DNA of 64,000 nucleotides from Phylloscopus collybita. Taxonomy: Eukaryota > Chordata > Aves > Passeriformes > Phylloscopidae. The translations under genes were made by a program, and so were the position numbers. Shown here piece by piece: positions 58,149 through 64,000 of this stretch (position 1 is the first letter of the stretch; each line of letters begins with the position of its first letter). The stretch covers positions 186,001 through 250,000 of the forward strand of contig JAJNNQ010000143.1 of the NCBI GenBank assembly GCA_027886175.1, in the 5' to 3' direction. A model generated the notes under the pieces. The model was not told the DNA's origin and searched no databases. It saw only the letters and a list, made by a program, of their open reading frames with translations.

Positions 58149-59159
58149 AAAATGCACAGAAACGCAGATTGTGTCTTCAGTCTTTGCAGCACAAGTTGTG
58201 AGGCAGTTTAAACTGTGGCCGTGGGGATTGTTTGGTAGGGCTGGAAGCGTAGCTGCTGTTTGAAAAAAAACCACGTGCAAGTAGGAGCAGGGACCACAGG
58301 ACATGCCTGGGGAAAGCTGGGGTCATTATGGGAAGCACAGTGGGCTCTCTGCAGTTCTCCAAACCCCTTACTATAGCTTTCAGATTCCTGCCTTTGACTT
58401 TCCTGCTCTTCTTTAACTGCTTCCTAACTGTGGTGGGTCTTTCTGCCCAAGTTATTAGTTTAACCAGTAGATGCCAAGTCTCCCTGGGTCAATAGGATGA
58501 AGTTAGCACTGGGTAAAGGGCATTTATAATGTTTATAAACTATTTTCAAAGCTGTTCTTTGTTTGGTTGGGTGGGGGTTTTTTTTCTGGTGGGCTGTGGG
58601 AATGAGAGTTTTTCCTTGTTAGCTGTTTTTGTGCTTTGCTTTTGTCATTGCTGTTATCTGGGTTTTGTTGTTTCTGGCTTTATTTCTTCTGGTGACAACT
58701 TAGTCCTTTGTCACAAAACTGAAGCAAAATGAGCTTCACTGACAGAAAAAACAAACTCTTCTTTCTAGACATGCGGCCATCCTCTCTACTTGCTTCCAGT
58801 GTCTTTAGAGAGACCTTTATCTTGCAGGGCTCTAAACTGGGCTAGGACTGGGTGTCCTGAGTTCTGCCTTGGACCATCATATTAATGACTGGCCCTCACT
58901 GCCTTTCCTTGTTATCCCCAGGTGCTTCTTACAGGAGGGATCCAGGGCCCTGAGGGGGAGCCTGAGCATGTTCTGTTTGTCCATGTGGAGCCTGGGCAAC
59001 CCACAGGGCTGGGTGTTGTGTCCAGAGCCACGGCCCTGTGCTGGATGGCTTGGCTGCCCTGTAAGCACAGCACCTTCTTGGGATGTGTGGGACTGTCCTG
59101 GATTCCTGCACAGAGGTGCTGCCTCAGGGTCTGTGGTGGAGTGAAGAAAAAATGTGGTC

Positions 59160-59360
59160 CATGTTCTGGGTGGAGATCATAGAAGAGTTTCAGTTGAAAG
59201 GGTCTCTAAAGTCCAGCCAGGTCCATCTCCCTGTCATAGGCAGGAACACCTTCCACTAGACCAGGTTGCTCCAAGCCCTGTCCAACCTGGCCTTGAATGC
59301 TTGGGCATCCACAGCCTCTCTGGACAACCTGTCCCAGTGCCTTTGGCCAGCTTTGCACTG
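59160..59360 (-). mobile_element. CR1 LINE 3' fragment, antisense
   Basis: An antisense CR1 terminus: 'agaagagtttcagttgaaag', 'tccactagaccaggttgct', 'caacctggccttgaatgctt' and 'ctctggacaacctgtccc'. A short, truncated copy. Confidence 0.9.
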
Positions 59361-62300
59361 GGACAGCATGCCTGGTTCTAACCTCTTATCTTCACAGCCA
59401 GGATCAGGGTAGGAGTGCCAGGAGCATCAGAGCTGTGTTAGGTTCCAAGGTGACAGTAAATGGGACAACCCTGGATTTCATGAGCTGTGGAGCTGTGACA
59501 GATGCTGGTCTGATAGGGTCAGCCCTGCTCACTGGTGTGGGCCAGGCAAGATGTATGTGATGCTTCTAGGGAGGGTACAGGAGGCAGCAGCACTGAGCAT
59601 CTTGCCTTCAGCTCCATCCCTGCTGCCACAGAGTGGGGCTGGCTGGGGGAGGGGGCAAAGGGGCTGGACTGCTCTGTTTCCTTTTCACTGTAGGACAGCA
59701 CTGAAGAGTGATCTCTTCATTGTGTCTGACCTGCAAGCCAGAACTGCACTTGAGCAGAGGTGTGGGCTGCAGTTCTCCTCCTCCCTCTAACCCTTGTGGT
59801 GGCTGGCACCAGAGGCAGAGCAGCTGGGGGAATGTTCAGCTGTGTGCATGGATTGCAGGCAGGCCTGGGAGAGTCCAGCAAAAGAGGGGGAGGCTGAGCA
59901 GGCTTGATTTGCATTGAGCAGGTGAGCAGCTCCTCTCCTTGCTGAATCTGTTCTATTGCTCCCCCAGCCATGTGTCTGTGCTTGTGTTCTGATCTGCCAA
60001 AGCTGAGGAGAGGGAAGTTTTGCCTTAAGCCATAATTGTGGAAAAGAAGCTAGGTTCTAAACATACCTGAAAGTGAGATTAAAGCATAAATGAGGTTAGA
60101 TGTTGGAATTCAAAGTGATAATTGAACTTTTCTCCTTTATGAAGAAGGAAAAAAAAAAAGCAAACGAAATAGAAAAGATGGAAAATGCCAAGAATAATTA
60201 CAAAAAGTATGGGAAAGGAGTGAGCACCACCGTGGGTCTAGAGCTGGATTATCGAGTGCAATGGGGGAGATCTGTGCTGGCTGTGATAGGTCTTTCCCTG
60301 GGGAAGTCCCTCTCAGAGCCGGCAAGCCAGAGAGGGAGCAGAGCTCTGGCAACCAGGTCAGCAGGGTGGGGCATGAAAAGCCTGGGAGGAGCAGCCAGGG
60401 CAGCTAAGGACAGCAAAGACTGGGACGTTTTGTAGATTTTGCAGCCCCTGTGGCAGGTTGGGTACTTGCTTGCAGAGGGTGTTGAAAGTGCCAATGTCAC
60501 AGCCACCACAGCAACAGCAGGTGTGTGGAGATCTTCATCTTTGCTTGCTTAAACTTCATTGGCTCCTCGCTGGTATCTGGAGAATGTTGCCTGATGTATC
60601 AAAAGTTTATTGCTTGTTTGCCTGATGTGTCACTTACAAGCTCTTTTAATGACCTTCAAAGGGGGTGCCTCATTTTCTAAAATAAAGCAGTGTCTGTTCG
60701 TTTTTGGAGGCAGTTCAGAACTTTAATTTACAAACCTTTATCACCGAGGAGGCAATAGAGAAGCATTCCTTACTTTTTGCTTGTTCACTACAGCTTCCTG
60801 CCCTTTGCAGCAGCTCTCCCAGCTGCGGGGTGTGCAGCCACGCTCCTGAGGGATGGGGAATGCCGAGGAGCAGCCTGGAGCTGCAGTTCTCCTCCTGCCC
60901 TGGAGATGGGTCTCTCTGACTACCCGATCTCAGATCCACTGCTGCTGCATGAGCAGCAGCCCCGCCACCAGCTCGGAGCAGGCTGCTGGGGACCCTGAGC
61001 TTCCCCCTGCGGTCCCCCAGCCCTCTGGGCAGGCACCTGGCTGGCTGTGTGCACAAGGGGCTGATTTAGGGTGAAGTGAGTGGTTGTCTCCTGCAGATAT
61101 CTGAGAGAGCATCGAGCACCCTGGGTGTGCTTATTCTGCTCTGGGTGAGCCCCAGAGGAGTAAGGATTGAAAGGTGTAGGTGCTTGATCCTTCACTTTTG
61201 CATCCTGATTCGTGTCACACCCCCCTTTGCCCCCTCCATCCCAACAAAGGTTTGAAGAATGGCGTTGGAGACTGGACTCACATCCTTGTTCCTGGATGCC
61301 TGCATTTCCTCAGAGCTGTGTCAGGAGTGCAGATTCACTAAGGCTGAGGGGCAGAGGGAGGAGGTTGCTTTTGGAATGAGGGAGTTCTGCACTGAACCTG
61401 CTCTCCCATTGTCCCTTTCACATTTCCCTTATGGAGGGTGGGTGCATCTCCTGCTGTGCAGGGATCCTGTTGCTTGTTTCCCCGAAGTCAGTCCTTCTGG
61501 AGCTTCCCCAGGATGTCTGCAGAGGATGTCATCCAGGGCTGTCTTTTCCCGAGGGTTCACCCTGTATTTATCTGATGAGCTTTGGCGAGGACCATGCCTC
61601 AGCTCAGCTGCTTTCAGACTGGGCTTGTGGCTCCAGGGAGATCTGGGTGAAGTTGCTTTTAGGCTCTGCCACCCACTGGGGACTCACAGGGCACTGGTCA
61701 CTGTGAGAACATCTCAGAAGTATTCAGGTTACACTAAAAGCAAAACTTGGAGCCTGTGCAAGCTCTTCCAAAGCATCTTGGGGCTGCCTTGCTCCATGTG
61801 AGTCTGTCTTTGTCCAGGTCTGCCTGTGTCTTCGCAAGTCTCACAAGTTTTTAGTGCTGCACACTGCAGCACTGTCATGTTGCGTGTCCCTGGCCCCATA
61901 TCTATGTTCTGACTAAGGTATGCATTTCTGTGGACTAGAAACAATTATTTTTTTCTTTGTCCCTTCTTCAACCTCTCAAAAAGAGCACTATAGTGCTGAA
62001 TGAGCATTTGTGAGAATATCACCAATGCCTGTGTTCTGTTTTCCTTTCTGTAGGAGAGCAATGGCTTAAGAGCATGTGCTCTTTCTTTCACATGGAGGAG
62101 AACCAGGAGGCAGAGCATCCCTGAGGTCTGTTATGAGGGGAGGGAGCTTTTTGGGCAGAGGAGGCTGGCAGCAGTGTGCAGACCTGTGTGTACTCTTCCC
62201 CTTCCCATGCAGTGTCCCTTGGCAGCCGTGTTGCCAGGTGGCTGCTCTGGTGCCTCATTAGACACTGTTCCAAACAGCAGAGGCAGGAGCAGCTCAGCAC

Positions 62301-63289
62301 ACGGAGGAAAATGAGCTGGTGATGGATAGCCCTGGTGATGCCAAAGCTGTTAAAATACGAACCTCTGATGTACAGCTGGGGTTCCAGCAATGGACTCTCA
62401 TCTTCTCTGTGCTCAACGGCTACGGTGCTGGTCTGTCACTTCCCTTCTCTGTTTAGTGTGAGGTTGGCTGTTGTCTCTGAGCGCTGGAAGCTTGTGGTGG
62501 CCCTGGAATCCCTGCATGGAGGAAAGGAGAGGGGAGATGATCAAAGGTCAGGCAGGCACTTCCCCACCAGCAGATGCACTGTTGTCTGAAGCTCTGTCAT
62601 CCCTGATCCTGCCAGTGCTGTAGTGGGAGCGAGTGTCCGTGGCACCCTTGGAGCTGTCCCTATCTCTCTATGCTGTCCCTATGCTCTCCCCAGTAAGGGT
62701 TGCTACAAATAGTTGTTTCCTTGGGTTTTTTCTCTCTTTTCATGCTCTGTGTGCTCTGGGTTCTTGGATGTTACCAACAATAATGCTCATTTTTTCACCT
62801 CCTCTGCTCAGAATTGTGCTTGGGGGTGTGGGAGGTGTTCAGCCTAAGTAAAAAAGTAAATCTTATGTTGTAACCATAACTTCCAGGGCCGTATAAAGGG
62901 GGTCAGGAGACATCCTTGTTCTCATTCTTGCCGTCTCCCTGTGTAGCCTTCATTACCTGATGCCAAACTGGGGAGAGACAGAAAGAGCTGCTGCCTGTTG
63001 AGGTGCTGGAGCCCTGGAGGCTGACTAGCAGTGCCCCTCGTGCCTGGAAGCTGCTCTGGGGCTGGAGGTCACTGGGATGGGGACAAAAGGTGTGTCCTCA
63101 GATGGGCAATGTTCATCGACCTAGGATCAAGACAGCTGCCAGTGGTGCCCTGTTTGGCCACCGAGGAAGAGGAGGAGGAGGATGCTTCCGTGTGGCCCCA
63201 TGCAGGGTGTGGGGCTGGAGAAGAGAATGACATGGGCAGAGTGGCCCCATGAGGAATGGCTGCTGCAGGCCACACGCCGCTTTCCCATT

Positions 63290-63450
63290 AGTGAGTGTTT
63301 AGTTCAGCGTTTTAAATAATTGTGTCCTCGGAATGATATTTAAAATCCATTTGGGAGGCAATGAGGCGGGAAAGTGCCTGTGCCATTGTGATGACGCTGC
63401 GCGGGCCGTGCCACACATGCATATTACAAACTCGTTACAGGCTCCTTTCC
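63290..63450. promoter_or_regulatory. Candidate conserved noncoding element
   Basis: This block looks unlike its G/T-rich surroundings. It contains TAATTG (homeodomain-type), TTTAAAT, a CGCTGCGCGGGCCG stretch and an octamer-related ATGCATATTA, with no repeat similarity. Dense, mixed-composition sequence like this is common in developmental enhancers, and the homeobox gene GBX1 is a neighbour in mammals. Conservation cannot be assessed from one sequence. Confidence 0.25.
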
Positions 63451-64000
63451 ACGCACGCTGCTCCCTCCCCACAGCCTCCTTCTGAGGCTCTGAGTGCATC
63501 TCCCCCACCATGGCTGCAGTGCTTGGCCCTATGGAGACATTGTTTGACAAGATTGGCATGGTGTCCTCTGGGGTGGATGAGAGATGAGGCACAGCCAGGT
63601 CATGGCAGCTGGGGGGTGTCCATGGGAACAGAGGTGTGTGGGGCATGCCTGGTGATGGAACTCTTGTTCAGGCGTCCTGGCCTTCGCCTGTGGTCACTTT
63701 CTGACCAGCCCTTGGACTTGTTCCTGACCCTGAAGCTCCAGGGCTTTCAGCTGCTGTGCTGTGGGCACTGTTGGAGGAGTTGTGTCAGCTGTCCTAGGCT
63801 GGTTCTGAAGCTGAGGACAAGCCTGTGCTCCTGAGTGTCCATGGGAGATGCACGAGCTGGAGTGACTGGGTGTGAGGGAGCTGATGGAGCAGCAGCAGTG
63901 TCAGCAGAAGTTCTGTGGATGCTGGTTAGTGGCTGGTTGGGAGAGTGGCCTTGCTGCTCTCTCTTTCTGTTCCTCTCTTACAGCTGTGTGGGCATCCTCT

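Larger units (their letters stand above)
58200..64000. other. Right flank, no coding exon recognised
   Basis: Roughly 5.8 kb with no exon I can tie to a known protein on either strand, apart from a CR1 fragment at 59160-59360 and a possible conserved noncoding element near 63.3-63.45 kb. In human the neighbours on this side are IQCA1L, ASB10 and GBX1; I could not recognise any of their exons here. Confidence 0.5.

Noticed and set aside
1..64000. CRISPR arrays, bacterial operons, tRNA or rRNA genes
   Set aside because: The window is eukaryotic. No regularly spaced direct repeats and no tRNA or rRNA core motifs were seen.

Overview
This is vertebrate nuclear DNA, almost certainly from a bird and plausibly a songbird. 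The genes are split by GT-AG introns. The interspersed repeats I can recognise are nearly all CR1 LINE 3' fragments, the dominant avian repeat, and there are no Alu/B1-type SINEs. CpG islands mark promoters. The gene order matches the vertebrate SMARCD3 - CHPF2 - ABCF2 - H2BK1 neighbourhood (human 7q36).

Layout. Positions 1-5070 appear to be the start of a long SMARCD3 intron. The first coding exon of SMARCD3 (BAF60c, a SWI/SNF subunit) lies on the minus strand at 5148-5071, so the rest of that gene continues leftwards out of the window. From 5.4 to 36 kb I see no protein-coding exon. This stretch holds CpG islands at about 7.0-7.7 kb and 28.9-30.1 kb that may be upstream SMARCD3 promoters, a 148-nt pure-purine microsatellite, and many CR1 fragments. 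CHPF2 occupies 41887-36515 on the minus strand in four coding exons (760 aa). A CpG-rich bidirectional promoter of about 760 bp separates it from ABCF2, which runs on the plus strand from 42646 to 52648 in 14 coding exons. The ABCF2 exons sum to exactly 623 codons plus stop. Downstream on the same strand, 56998-58034 encodes a two-exon, polyadenylated histone H2B variant of the H2B.K class. From 58.2 to 64 kb I see only a CR1 fragment and a possible conserved noncoding element.

Roles. SMARCD3 and H2BK1 act in chromatin. CHPF2 is a Golgi enzyme of chondroitin sulfate synthesis. ABCF2 is a soluble twin-ABC ATPase. They share no pathway; CHPF2 and ABCF2 share a promoter, and H2BK1 may be reached by readthrough from ABCF2.

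Most notable observations: (1) the intron-containing, polyadenylated H2B variant with duplicated TATA-like boxes upstream; (2) a 545-bp direct repeat with only three mismatches that flanks CHPF2 exons 2-4, one copy ending inside the CHPF2 poly(A) signal and the other in intron 1; (3) a CpG-rich block in ABCF2 intron 1 with an octamer between two CCAAT boxes; (4) the SMARCD3 orientation, tandem with CHPF2 rather than tail-to-tail as in human.
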